Positions 26,392 to 34,893 of a DNA stretch of 34,893 nucleotides are shown here, piece after piece. Made by a program: the position numbers and the translations under genes. The stretch is from contig VFJQ01000163.1 of the NCBI GenBank assembly GCA_009885995.1, positions 1-34,893 on the forward strand. The letters are read 5' to 3'. The notes under the pieces were generated by a model, which saw nothing but the letters and a program-made list of their open reading frames with translations, was not told the DNA's origin and ran no database searches. The DNA comes from Verrucomicrobiota bacterium. GTDB taxonomy: Bacteria > Verrucomicrobiota > Verrucomicrobiia > Chthoniobacterales > Chthoniobacteraceae. Position 1 is the stretch's first letter. The number at the start of each line of letters is the position of its first letter.

Positions 26392-28206
26392 GTGGCCGTC
26401 TCCATCAGTCCGAACCGTCCCCGCAACGTCGATTGGCGCCGCGCCGCCGCGCTGCTCTATGGCGATTGGGGCACCAGCAAAGCCTACGTCATCGGCCTCG
26501 CCTTCGCCGCGTCGGCGTTCGCGTCGCTGCCCATCATCATCGCGGTGTGCGTGCTCACGGCGGTGGTGGGATACAATTACTCGATCATCTGCCGGAACTT
26601 CCCCGACGGGGGCGGCGTCTATTCCGCCGCGAAGGAGCAGAGCCGCATGCTGGCCGCGCTGGGCGCGCTGCTGCTGATCGCCAATTTCCTCGTGACTGCG
26701 GCGCTCAGCGGATGGTCGGCGATGAGCTACCTCGGGGTGCCGGGCCGCTGGATTCCGGTGGCCACGATGGCGGCCATCGCGCTCTTCGGCGCCATCAATT
26801 GGTTCGGTCCGAAGCACAGCGGCAGCCTCTCGATCGTCATGGCGATCCCGACGGTCATCACCGTCGTCCTGATCATCGGGATGAGCCTGCCCTTCCTGAC
26901 GACCACCCACCTTCACATGCCGGAAAACTTCGGCTCATCGTGGGTCGCCTTCACGGGCGTGATCCTCGCGCTGAGCGGCGTCGAGGCGGTGGCGAATATG
27001 ACCGGCGTGATGCCGCTCGACCGCGATTCGCCGCCGGACAAACCGTGCGTGAGCCACACCGCATCGAAGGCGCTCTTCATCGTCGCCATCGAAGTCGTCC
27101 TCGGCACGGTGCTGCTCGGCTGGGCGATGCTTTCGCTGCCGGAGAGCCACACGCAGCAACTGGTCGAGAGCAAAGACTACATGCTGCGCTTCCTCGGCGG
27201 GCACTTCGCGGCGCAGCACTTCGGCGTGGAAGCCGGGCGTGTGTTCGCCGTCATCGTCGGGGTGGTCTTCGGCGTGCTGCTGCTCAGCGCGGTCAATACC
27301 GCGATGAACGCAGTCATCGGCGTCATCTACATGATGTCGCTCGACGGCGACCTGCCGCGCCCGCTTACCCGGCTGAACCACCACGGCGTCCCAGTCTGGC
27401 CGCTGGTGCTCAGCGTGGGGCTGCCGATCGTGATCCTAATGATCGCCACGAGCTTCGAGGCGCTCGCGCATCTTTACGAAATCAGCGTTGTCGGGGCGAT
27501 CGCCGTCAGCCTCGGCTCGTGCGCTGCCAACTTCCGCCTCGTCATGCGCTGGCACGAGCGGGGCGCGATGGTCCTGACCTTCCTCGTGCTGCTCGCCGTC
27601 GAGATCACCATCGCCTACACCAAGCCCGACGCCCTTTTCTTCGGCGTGCTCGTCATCGGCGTGGGGCTTTCGGTGCGCGCGTGGTCGCACAAGGTCACGG
27701 GCATCACCACCGTCACCGTCACTCGCGAAGTCGCGGAACTCGTGCAACCCGAGACGCTCGAGCGCCTGCGACCGACCATGCGGGAAGGGCAGAAAATCAT
27801 GGTGGCCGCGCGCGGTGTGACGCCTGTGCTTCGCTACGCGCTCAATGAAGCGGCGCTCCGCAAGGCCACGCTCTGCGTGCTCTACGTGAAAGAAGTTGCC
27901 ATCTTCATGGGCGGCGGAGCACAGCCGCCTTCGCGCCCGAGGTGGCAGGACGACCCGCACGCTGCGGCGATCATGTCGCTCTGCCTGAAGCTCGGCGAGG
28001 AACTCGGCGTCTGCGTGCAGCCGATCTACGTCGTGAGCACCGATCCCACCGCGACCATCCTCGACCTCGCCGCCACGCTCGGCATCGACATCCTCATGCT
28101 CGGCTCCGCCCAGCGCAGCGCGATGGCCCGGTTGTTGAAGGGCAACGTCGTCACGCAAGTCGCCGAGAAGCTGCCGGAGGATATCGAGCTGCTCATTCAC
28201 GGCTGA
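26392..28206 (+). CDS. APC-family amino acid permease with C-terminal universal stress (UspA) domain
   Basis: A 604-residue inner-membrane transporter starting with GTG; no ATG is in frame nearby. The first 430 residues hold about a dozen hydrophobic segments with APC-type features: LLYGDWGTSKAYVIGLAFAA at TM1, FPDGGGVYSAAKEQSR after TM2, and SGVEAVANMTGVMPLDRDSP near TM6. Residues from about 465 are a cytosolic UspA-like fold: KIMVAARGVTPVLRYALNEA, then LGIDILMLGSAQRSAMARLL and KGNVVTQVAEKLPEDIELLI, with the G-x-x-x-x-x-G/S nucleotide-binding pattern of ATP-binding Usp proteins. The Usp part likely regulates transport. The substrate cannot be read from the sequence; cationic or neutral amino acids, or potassium as in KimA-like members, are possible. 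Confidence 0.9.
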   Translation: MAVSISPNRPRNVDWRRAAALLYGDWGTSKAYVIGLAFAASAFASLPIIIAVCVLTAVVGYNYSIICRNFPDGGGVYSAAKEQSRMLAALGALLLIANFLVTAALSGWSAMSYLGVPGRWIPVATMAAIALFGAINWFGPKHSGSLSIVMAIPTVITVVLIIGMSLPFLTTTHLHMPENFGSSWVAFTGVILALSGVEAVANMTGVMPLDRDSPPDKPCVSHTASKALFIVAIEVVLGTVLLGWAMLSLPESHTQQLVESKDYMLRFLGGHFAAQHFGVEAGRVFAVIVGVVFGVLLLSAVNTAMNAVIGVIYMMSLDGDLPRPLTRLNHHGVPVWPLVLSVGLPIVILMIATSFEALAHLYEISVVGAIAVSLGSCAANFRLVMRWHERGAMVLTFLVLLAVEITIAYTKPDALFFGVLVIGVGLSVRAWSHKVTGITTVTVTREVAELVQPETLERLRPTMREGQKIMVAARGVTPVLRYALNEAALRKATLCVLYVKEVAIFMGGGAQPPSRPRWQDDPHAAAIMSLCLKLGEELGVCVQPIYVVSTDPTATILDLAATLGIDILMLGSAQRSAMARLLKGNVVTQVAEKLPEDIELLIHG

Positions 28207-28262
28207 GCCGGGCGGCGCGGGAGTAGGAAGTAGGGAAAGTTGCGCGCATCGGAAAATTCCTG

Positions 28263-28291
28263 TTGGCAGGGGTGATGCCGGATGCTTGTAT
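28263..28291 (+). promoter_or_regulatory. Candidate sigma-70 promoter of the Verru_Chthon cassette
   Basis: TTGGCA (28263-28268), 17-base spacer, then TTGTAT (28286-28291). The -35 matches consensus at 5 of 6 positions, the -10 only weakly. It lies 43 bp before the first cassette ATG (28334), in the 127-bp gap after the permease gene. Confidence 0.35.
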
Positions 28292-28333
28292 GCACAACGT
28301 CCATACGCGATCACCGCAAAAAGACCCTCTCCC

Positions 28334-28960
28334 ATGCAGACCCCAGTCCTCTCCGCCCAGCGCTCCGCTTTCAGCCTCGTCGAAGTCGCGCTTGCCATCG
28401 CCGTCGTCAGTTTCGCGATCATCGGCATCATCAGCCTGATGTCGTCGGGCCTCGGGAACTTCCGCCAGGTGATGGACACGACGATCGCGGCGCAGCTCGC
28501 CCAGCGCATCATCAACGACGCCGAGCAGGCGGATTTCAAGGTGCTGACTGACGCGGTCGCCTCGGCGACCAGCACGGAGGTCAAGCAAGCGGAGAAGGAG
28601 GGCAAGACGTTCAGCTTCCGTGCGCCGACCATCAAGGAGCCGGCGTTCCGATATTTCGATGAACAAGGCAAAGAGATCATCCCGAAAGCCAACGGGAAGC
28701 TCGAGGCGAAGCAGAAGTTGAACGCCGTGTATTGGATCAATATGCGGATCGTGCCGAAATCGAAGCTCCCGCGCACCGACCAGAAGGCAACGGAACTGGC
28801 ACAGTTGACGGTCGAGGTGGCGTGCAATCCGAACGCGGTTGACCTGACCGACAAGACTTTCTTCGAGACCGAGAACAGCTCCCCACGCTACAACCTGCTC
28901 AAAGCGCCGGCTGGGGTGCGGGTGCTGACCTACTCGGCTTACGTGGGCCGCAACGACTGA
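28334..28960 (+). CDS. Verru_Chthon cassette protein B, type IV pilin-like
   Basis: A 208-residue protein with a prepilin-type N-terminus: a short basic leader, then AFSLVEVALAIAVVSFAIIG. Glu at position 5 after the likely cleavage site (before Phe) is the hallmark of type IV pilins and type II secretion pseudopilins. A helix with QLAQRIINDAEQADF follows and the rest is a globular beta-rich domain. I chose the ATG at 28334 because it gives the expected short leader. It fits the family described as Verru_Chthon cassette protein B (TIGR02598). The next gene follows after 4 bp. The role is not known experimentally, as far as I am aware; a pilus- or pseudopilus-like surface or secretion structure is inferred. 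Confidence 0.85.
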   Translation: MQTPVLSAQRSAFSLVEVALAIAVVSFAIIGIISLMSSGLGNFRQVMDTTIAAQLAQRIINDAEQADFKVLTDAVASATSTEVKQAEKEGKTFSFRAPTIKEPAFRYFDEQGKEIIPKANGKLEAKQKLNAVYWINMRIVPKSKLPRTDQKATELAQLTVEVACNPNAVDLTDKTFFETENSSPRYNLLKAPAGVRVLTYSAYVGRND

Positions 28961-28964
28961 CGCC

Positions 28965-30194
28965 ATGAACCAACGAATGTTCCCTTCCAAAACCGCCTTT
29001 ACGCTCATCGAAGTCATGGTGGCTTCGGTGATCGTGGTCATCCTCGCCGGGATCCTGATCAGCGCGACCGACTTGACCGCGAAGAGCTTCGCGCGCACCT
29101 CGGCCAAGATCGAGCAGTTCTCCGAAGCGCGCCGCGGTTTTGAAGTAATCACGCGTCGGCTGGCGGAGGCGACGCTAAACACCTATGTCGACTACTACGA
29201 CGCCACCGGGAAGGCCCGTCCGACGCTGCTCACGCGCAAGGTGGGCGGGGTCAAAGAGGCGAACTACGATACCTTCATCAACTTCGCGCCCACGACCTAT
29301 GGCCGGCAGTCGGAGCTGCGGTTCGTCTCCGGCCCGATGGCCGACCTCGGTGCGAACGAGGAAGCGGACCGGCCCACGCACGGCATTTTCTTCCAGGCGC
29401 CGGTCGGCGAAGTCGAGGACCGAGACACGATCGGGATGCTCGACCATACGCTCAATTCCTGGGGCTACTTCCTCGAGGTGGGCGAGGACGCGGAATACAT
29501 CCCCATGATCCTCCGGCAGCTCAATTCCCCGCGCCGCCGCAGCCGGTTGCTGGAATTTCGCCAGCCAACTGAACAGAACCCAATCTACTTCCCGGACTAC
29601 CCCGGCGATGCCGGCAGCCAGATCCCGTCGGTCCGCAATTTCTGGTTCATCGACGGGATCGACAAGACCGCCGACCGCCCCGTGCGCGTCGTCTCGGAGA
29701 ATGTGATCGCGCTGATCATCCTCCCGCGGCTTTCGCGCAACGACGAGGTCGCCCGCGCGAAGGATCCGAAACTGAACATCACCAACCCCAACGACGATCG
29801 CGGGGTGCTGTGCCCGACTTACGCCTACGATACCGCGCTGAACACGACCCGCGTGGCTCCCGCGACCCCGCTGGCGGCGAGCGAGAAGCCGGAGGAGGTC
29901 AACCCGAAGAACCAACTGCCGCCGACCGTGCAGGTGGTGATGGTGGCGCTCGATGAAGCCTCCGCCTCCACCCTCGACCGCACCACGAAGGGCAAGAAGG
30001 GCTTCGATCTGAAACTCGAGGAGATCTTCAAGCGCAGCGTCCGCCTCGAAGACGATCGCTCGACCGACGAACCGGACGACGGCGAACTCAACGAACTCGA
30101 GAAGAAGCTGATCGATCAGAAGCTCACGTATCGCGTCTTCAACACCAACGTCATCATCCGCGGCGCCAAATGGAGCCGTGCGCAAACGAACTAA
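28965..30194 (+). CDS. Verru_Chthon cassette protein C, type IV pilin-like
   Basis: A 409-residue protein with a second prepilin signal: AFTLIEVMVASVIVVILAGI, with Glu5 after the predicted cleavage before Phe. This is followed by a long helix (ARTSAKIEQFSEARRGFEVI) and a large domain with RQSELRFVSGPMADLG, GYFLEVGEDAEYIP and VSENVIALIILPRLSR. The last segment pairs with a helix rich in charged residues (DDGELNELEKKLIDQ). It fits Verru_Chthon cassette protein C (TIGR02599). The spacing to protein B is 4 bp and to protein A 24 bp, so all three are one operon. PulJ/GspJ-like minor pseudopilins have a similar layout. Confidence 0.85.
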   Translation: MNQRMFPSKTAFTLIEVMVASVIVVILAGILISATDLTAKSFARTSAKIEQFSEARRGFEVITRRLAEATLNTYVDYYDATGKARPTLLTRKVGGVKEANYDTFINFAPTTYGRQSELRFVSGPMADLGANEEADRPTHGIFFQAPVGEVEDRDTIGMLDHTLNSWGYFLEVGEDAEYIPMILRQLNSPRRRSRLLEFRQPTEQNPIYFPDYPGDAGSQIPSVRNFWFIDGIDKTADRPVRVVSENVIALIILPRLSRNDEVARAKDPKLNITNPNDDRGVLCPTYAYDTALNTTRVAPATPLAASEKPEEVNPKNQLPPTVQVVMVALDEASASTLDRTTKGKKGFDLKLEEIFKRSVRLEDDRSTDEPDDGELNELEKKLIDQKLTYRVFNTNVIIRGAKWSRAQTN

Positions 30195-30218
30195 CCCCCC
30201 AGCCAACACCCCGCCGCC

Positions 30219-33200
30219 ATGAACCACACGACCCCGCTTTCACTCCAGCCGCCGCGCTCGCGCCGCGGCATTGCCCTCGTCATCACCCTCCTCCTGCTCG
30301 TGCTGCTTTCGGCCTTCGCCGTCGCATTTTTCACCCGGATGAGCGTCGAGCAGGCCTCGGCGACGAGCTACGCCGACGGCGTCTCCACACGACAGCTCGC
30401 CGAGTCCGCCGTGGGGCTCGTGCAGAGCCAGATTCGCGAGGCGACGACGGTGCCAAACGGCGCCTGGGCCACCCAGCCCGGCATGGCCCGCGTTTACGCC
30501 AATTCAGTCGGCGGGACGACCACAACGGCGGGCAAGAACCCCTACGGCTACTACAAGCTCTACTCGTCGAACGACATGACGGTGACCGGCGTCGATAATC
30601 TCGAGGCGTTCGATCCCGCCGCTGAGATCGACCAAAACTGGGCGAAGGAACGCGCGCTCTGGACTGATTTGAACGAGCCTGTCCGCCTCAAGCTCGCCGA
30701 CCCGGCAGACGACACGCAGACGATGGAAGTGAAGCGTTACCCCATCTTCGACCCCGAACTCGCCGGCGAATCCGACATGTCCAGCGCGACCAACCTGAGC
30801 GTGCACAACACGCTCAAGGAGTTCAAAGTGGAAGGCTTCTCGATCGATTCCAAGGACGAGACCACCGATAACCAGCGCGGACGGATGCCGGTCCGCTGGA
30901 TCTATGTGCTGCGCGATGGCACCCTCACCGCCCCGGCCAGTTCGGCGAAGGACGGGCTGCAAGCAGTCTGGGATGATGGCGCGGGCGGCAAGGTTCCCAC
31001 GAAGGCCAACCCCGTCGTGGGTCGCGTCGCCTTCTGGACCGACGACGACACGAGCAAGGTGAACATCAACACCGCGGCCGGATTCACGACCAAGGGCATC
31101 GACGCCGCCTACGATCCGAGGAGCGACGGCAGTTTCACGGGCTATGCGGGCTCATTCTGGGACACCCCTCGGTTCTACACGAAGTTCGATCGTGGCGGCA
31201 CAGTGGATCAAGGCGCAGGTGGTTTCGGGGATTTTACCAAGGCTGGGTTCGGCCCCGGGGGGCTCGCGATCTCTCAGCCGCCAGCCAATGAATTTCAGCG
31301 CTTCCCGGGGCACCCCGCCACGACTTCCCTGGGCTTGGTCTTCAACCGGAGCGTAGCCAACAACGTCGTCGATGAAAAGACCCCGCGCCTGACCTCGCAG
31401 CAGCTCTACCGCCTCCTGCCGCGCATCACGCCCGGCGGGTCGGAAGGCGGCGTGGACCGCTTGCTCGCCAACAATAACACGGGCGGTGTTTACAACATGA
31501 CCGACACGCGATTGCCGCTCAAGGCGCAGCGTCTCTACGCCTCGGTCGATGAGTTTTTCTTTGCGCAGCAGCAGATCGGCACCCGCCGAATGACGACCAA
31601 TGAATTCCTCAAAGGGAGTGCCGACACCACGGACCCGCGGAACCAGATCCCCGCCATGACCGAAGATCTGATCGGCAAACCCGACCTCGATGAATTTCAG
31701 GGCTATCGCTTCTTCCTCACCGCGCACAGCCGGGCGCCGGAGCTGAACCTCTTCGGGCGCCCGCGAGTCAGCATCTGGCCGGTCTGGGCGAGCGGCAGGC
31801 AGGTGAATGGCGTGGACTACTCGGTGCGCCGCAACCCCATCGATCGGCTGATGATGTTTTGCTCGACCCTCGGTCCGCTGCCGCCGAAAGCCGGAGACGG
31901 CACCCAGCCGGCTGGCAAGCTCTTCATGTTCCAGCGCTGGCAGCCCTACGAGCCTTTCCAAGACGCCAACATCCTCCGGAACGCCGAACTACTGAGGACG
32001 GTCTACCTTGCTTCCAGCTCAGCCGCGAACCCCGGCCTCACCGAACAACCCATCCCCGGCTTCACCAACCAGGCGTCTTTTGCCACCAAGTATAACGGCG
32101 GCGACGCCATCGGCAGTCGCGACCAGATCCTCACCGAGATCTTCGATTACATCCGCTCCGGCGTGAATATAACGGACACTTACTCCGACTATGAAGTGAA
32201 CCGAGACAGAATTCCGTATCAGACACTGGTGAATCAGGGATCGCCAACTCGGAGTATGCGCGCGGATTTGGATTCAAAGCATTATGCGCCGCGCGGCATC
32301 GTGGTCCCGGCCGCGGCCAAATTTCGCGGGAACCCCAAGCAAGTCGCCGGCTTCGGACGCTTTCCCACCGTTTCCGAGGTGTCGATCGTCTTCTACCACG
32401 CGGGCTACGTCGGCAGCAAAGGCGAGTGGGACGGAGTTCCTTACTTTGACCCGAGCGGAAATAATAAGAACGACAGGGGGGTAAAGGAGCATCTCGTTCG
32501 CATGTTCGTGATGGTGGAAACCAACAACCCCATGATGGGCTATTCGCGGACTATGGGCTTTTCTGATCCGCTCGATCAGAAAGATGACCGCAACACGACA
32601 CCAGAATACTTGACTCACACCCTCGATACCTCCGCCGACCCCTCGATCACGCTCACCGAAGGCGGGCTGAAGACCTTCTCGTTCGGGGGAGGCAATCTCA
32701 GAAACGAGATTCAGTTTGGCTCGGGCTCATTCTTCGGCGGGAGCAGTGCCGCCGGCATGGAAGGCTGCCTCCACACTTTCGGCACACGGTTTCAGGAGCC
32801 CGGTTCTGGCGATGACATCCCACCCAGTCCTCCCAGCTACAATGGCACTGATGCCTACACGGACGGTTCCGGACCCTACGAGTTCCAATCCAGAAACGTC
32901 ATCCACGTCCCGGTTCTCGCTAATGGAACTGATCAAAAGGACTGCCAGTTCGAAGGCTTCGACGCAGTGCTCCGTGTTAAATTCGGCACCCAGGATCTTC
33001 AGTTTATCAAACTCAAGTTCCCGCCCGCAAGGATCCCCCTGCCCTCGGACGCGTATTGGGAAGATCCGGGTGGATTCGGCTGGCTGAATACCGATGTGAC
33101 CAATGGCAACTCGGTCTTTGAGGTAAACCAGAACTCCAGCACCAAAAACCAAGAATGGCCCTGGGCTTGCGCGTTGCTCAATCATCCCGCGGCCATGAAG

Positions 33201-34893
33201 AGCCTGGGGCACCGCATCTGGTGGGTGAATGGAACATGGCGTAATGCCAACCCAAATGCCGGCCTCGGCCACAGTGTGCGCGCGGACTCGAATGACCAAC
33301 CCAGGTTCGACGCGAACGGAAGCCCGATCCCTCGCGATGGAGCTGGCTACCGGTTTTCCAACCGCTGGCGCAACATCCTCCAGCCTGGCGATGTGGTGCG
33401 AAGCCTCGTGCCCGCCCCGGCGGAGAATACCGACCTCCGCACGATCGCCCTGACCCGTTCCATGAACGACGATCCCGCTCCCTTTGAACCCCTGCAACCA
33501 GGCTATGACGATCCGACCTTGCGCCACGTCCAACGGCTCGCCGTTCCCGGCAGCCCGCTGCCGGGTGAATTGGCAGACAACACAACGCCGGGGCTGCAAA
33601 CCCAACTCCTTCGTAGTGGCGGCGGCACGCCGTTCATTTTCAGCGGGGCGAACAATTCCAACCTCTCCAGCATGGGACCGAACGCCAACAGCACCACCGT
33701 CACTGGCCACGCGATCGAGCCGGTGCAGATCGTATCGACCCGCGGCGTGACGTATCGGTGGGTGCGCAAGAGCTACGGCACCGTGGGTGGATCCATCGCC
33801 TTTGGCAACTTGGCCCAGCTTCCATCGGGCTTCAAAGTCGGCGACTACGGCGCGAGCGCAGGGGAACTCCCCGCTGCACAAAAAGGAAGCCCAGTCACCC
33901 AGGTCCTCCGCACCGGAAACAAGCCGGGCGACTTCGACACCGGCTATGGCAACCGGCCCGACGGTGCCCTCTGCAACAAGCCCGACGAGGGGCATCTCGT
34001 CTGGCGCACTACCAAGACCTTCACCCCTGCTCGCCCGGCCAAACCAGAAGTTTCGGAAGATTGGAACTATCAATACCCCTACTTCACCGGCGAATATAAC
34101 GATGAAGCGACCGATACGTTCTTCAGCCCGACCCGGCAGATCCCATCCGCGGTCCACTTCGGCTCCCTACTCGTCGGTCCGAAGACCGGCTGGCAGACCC
34201 TCTGTTTCAGCCCGAATCCCTCCAGCCTGAAGGCGAGCACGGCCACGGGCAAAGCCGATCATCCCGGCATGGACGTGGATCCGAAGGACCACCTCCTGCT
34301 CGATCTCTTCCAGATGCCGGTCGTCGAACCCTACGCCATCAGCGAGCCCTTCTCGACCGCGGGCAAGGTGAACATCAACTGCGAGATCATGCCCTTCAGC
34401 TACATCCGCCGCACGACCGCCCTGCGCGCCGCGCTCCACTCGGTGCGCGTCACGGCCGTGAGTGGTGATCAGGTGAAGAAATACAAGACTGGGCCGCAGA
34501 ATCCTGCCAACGCTAACGTTTCCGCCTACGACGATAACCAGAACTACCGCCTCCTGCTCAACCGCGACGAGACGGTCAAGGGCATCGCCGCCATCTTCAA
34601 CGACACCACCCGGCCCGCCACCGAGCGCTTCTACAAATCTGCCTCCCAGATCTGCGAGCGCTTCCTCTACCCCGCCAAGGGCGACACCCGCGAATCGGAT
34701 GGAACCCTCGGCCCGAAGTGGTCCCTCTCCGAGAGCGCCATCAAGAGCTTCTGGGAGAAGCACAACCTCGGCGGCGACAACACGCGTGAGAAACCCTACG
34801 CGGACCTCTACCCCCGCCTGACCACCAAATCGAACACCTTCACGGTCCACATGCGCGTCCAGAAACTCCGGCCGCAGAAGGGACGGGAAGACG
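30219..34893 (+). CDS. Verru_Chthon cassette protein A, partial (3' end outside the window)
   Basis: The frame stays open from ATG 30219 to the window end, giving 1,558 visible codons. The N-terminus is GspK/PilX-like: RRGIALVITLLLLVLLSAFA followed by FTRMSVEQASATSY, with no Glu5, as in minor pseudopilins that cap the filament. A very long exported region follows, including AFWTDDDTSKVNINTAAG and FQMPVVEPYAISEPFSTAGK, then VNINCEIMPFSYIRRT, which are family-like landmarks near the end. It fits Verru_Chthon cassette protein A (TIGR02600), by far the largest member. Base and codon use is noticeably less GC-rich between about 32,150 and 33,900 than on either side. A fourth cassette gene (D) would be expected just outside the window. 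Confidence 0.88.
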   Translation, partial: MNHTTPLSLQPPRSRRGIALVITLLLLVLLSAFAVAFFTRMSVEQASATSYADGVSTRQLAESAVGLVQSQIREATTVPNGAWATQPGMARVYANSVGGTTTTAGKNPYGYYKLYSSNDMTVTGVDNLEAFDPAAEIDQNWAKERALWTDLNEPVRLKLADPADDTQTMEVKRYPIFDPELAGESDMSSATNLSVHNTLKEFKVEGFSIDSKDETTDNQRGRMPVRWIYVLRDGTLTAPASSAKDGLQAVWDDGAGGKVPTKANPVVGRVAFWTDDDTSKVNINTAAGFTTKGIDAAYDPRSDGSFTGYAGSFWDTPRFYTKFDRGGTVDQGAGGFGDFTKAGFGPGGLAISQPPANEFQRFPGHPATTSLGLVFNRSVANNVVDEKTPRLTSQQLYRLLPRITPGGSEGGVDRLLANNNTGGVYNMTDTRLPLKAQRLYASVDEFFFAQQQIGTRRMTTNEFLKGSADTTDPRNQIPAMTEDLIGKPDLDEFQGYRFFLTAHSRAPELNLFGRPRVSIWPVWASGRQVNGVDYSVRRNPIDRLMMFCSTLGPLPPKAGDGTQPAGKLFMFQRWQPYEPFQDANILRNAELLRTVYLASSSAANPGLTEQPIPGFTNQASFATKYNGGDAIGSRDQILTEIFDYIRSGVNITDTYSDYEVNRDRIPYQTLVNQGSPTRSMRADLDSKHYAPRGIVVPAAAKFRGNPKQVAGFGRFPTVSEVSIVFYHAGYVGSKGEWDGVPYFDPSGNNKNDRGVKEHLVRMFVMVETNNPMMGYSRTMGFSDPLDQKDDRNTTPEYLTHTLDTSADPSITLTEGGLKTFSFGGGNLRNEIQFGSGSFFGGSSAAGMEGCLHTFGTRFQEPGSGDDIPPSPPSYNGTDAYTDGSGPYEFQSRNVIHVPVLANGTDQKDCQFEGFDAVLRVKFGTQDLQFIKLKFPPARIPLPSDAYWEDPGGFGWLNTDVTNGNSVFEVNQNSSTKNQEWPWACALLNHPAAMKSLGHRIWWVNGTWRNANPNAGLGHSVRADSNDQPRFDANGSPIPRDGAGYRFSNRWRNILQPGDVVRSLVPAPAENTDLRTIALTRSMNDDPAPFEPLQPGYDDPTLRHVQRLAVPGSPLPGELADNTTPGLQTQLLRSGGGTPFIFSGANNSNLSSMGPNANSTTVTGHAIEPVQIVSTRGVTYRWVRKSYGTVGGSIAFGNLAQLPSGFKVGDYGASAGELPAAQKGSPVTQVLRTGNKPGDFDTGYGNRPDGALCNKPDEGHLVWRTTKTFTPARPAKPEVSEDWNYQYPYFTGEYNDEATDTFFSPTRQIPSAVHFGSLLVGPKTGWQTLCFSPNPSSLKASTATGKADHPGMDVDPKDHLLLDLFQMPVVEPYAISEPFSTAGKVNINCEIMPFSYIRRTTALRAALHSVRVTAVSGDQVKKYKTGPQNPANANVSAYDDNQNYRLLLNRDETVKGIAAIFNDTTRPATERFYKSASQICERFLYPAKGDTRESDGTLGPKWSLSESAIKSFWEKHNLGGDNTREKPYADLYPRLTTKSNTFTVHMRVQKLRPQKGRED

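Noticed and set aside
32727..34157. 476-codon minus-strand frame opposite cassette protein A
   Set aside because: The plus frame is continuous from the signal-like N-terminus through the window end; the antisense frame shows no recognisable protein features.

Overview
The window is about 35 kb of GC-rich DNA. It most likely comes from a verrucomicrobium close to Chthoniobacter (Spartobacteria). The best marker is the right end, which carries three members of the Verru_Chthon cassette (B, C and a very long, cut-off A), families known from Verrucomicrobia. The secreted blade-repeat protein at the left end and the ECF sigma/Ser-Thr kinase pair fit the same phylum. No tRNA, rRNA, CRISPR array, transposase or phage gene was seen.

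Layout, left to right. (1) 106-4909, minus: a very large secreted protein with 14 WNGSSWSALGSG-type blades followed by cadherin-like and Ig-like domains, broken by one extra base in a run of seven C/G. (2) 5078-9649, minus: yqgE, alanine dehydrogenase, an ECF sigma factor and a membrane Ser/Thr kinase, with a hairpin terminator after the kinase. (3) 10060-11453, plus: thiG and a small secreted protein whose start overlaps it. (4) 11459-23640, minus: a compact six-gene anaerobic energy operon in the order ADP-forming acyl-CoA synthetase fused to a GNAT domain, NuoF-like NADH/FMN subunit, formate dehydrogenase alpha, formate/nitrite channel, pyruvate:ferredoxin oxidoreductase, and a dihydroorotate-dehydrogenase-like flavoprotein. 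Genes overlap by 4 or 13 bp or sit 12 bp apart. (5) 23879-28206, plus: a GTPase-like protein with a destroyed P-loop and a DUF697-type tail, an RsmA-NUDIX fusion overlapping it by 4 bp, a possible leader-peptide attenuator, and an APC permease with a UspA tail. (6) 28334-34893, plus: the Verru_Chthon cassette, running off the window.

The centre of interest is the six-gene operon. Read as a pathway, PFOR makes acetyl-CoA, CO2 and reduced ferredoxin. The CoA ligase turns acetyl-CoA into acetate and ATP. The formate dehydrogenase with its NADH/FMN subunit can pass electrons to CO2 (or take them from formate), and the FNT channel moves formate across the membrane. One transcript could therefore encode a redox-balanced pyruvate-to-acetate-plus-formate route without pyruvate formate-lyase. 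This is inferred from gene families and order. The second point of interest is 23879-26392, where a degenerate GTPase, a methyltransferase/NUDIX fusion and an attenuator-like leader lie side by side.
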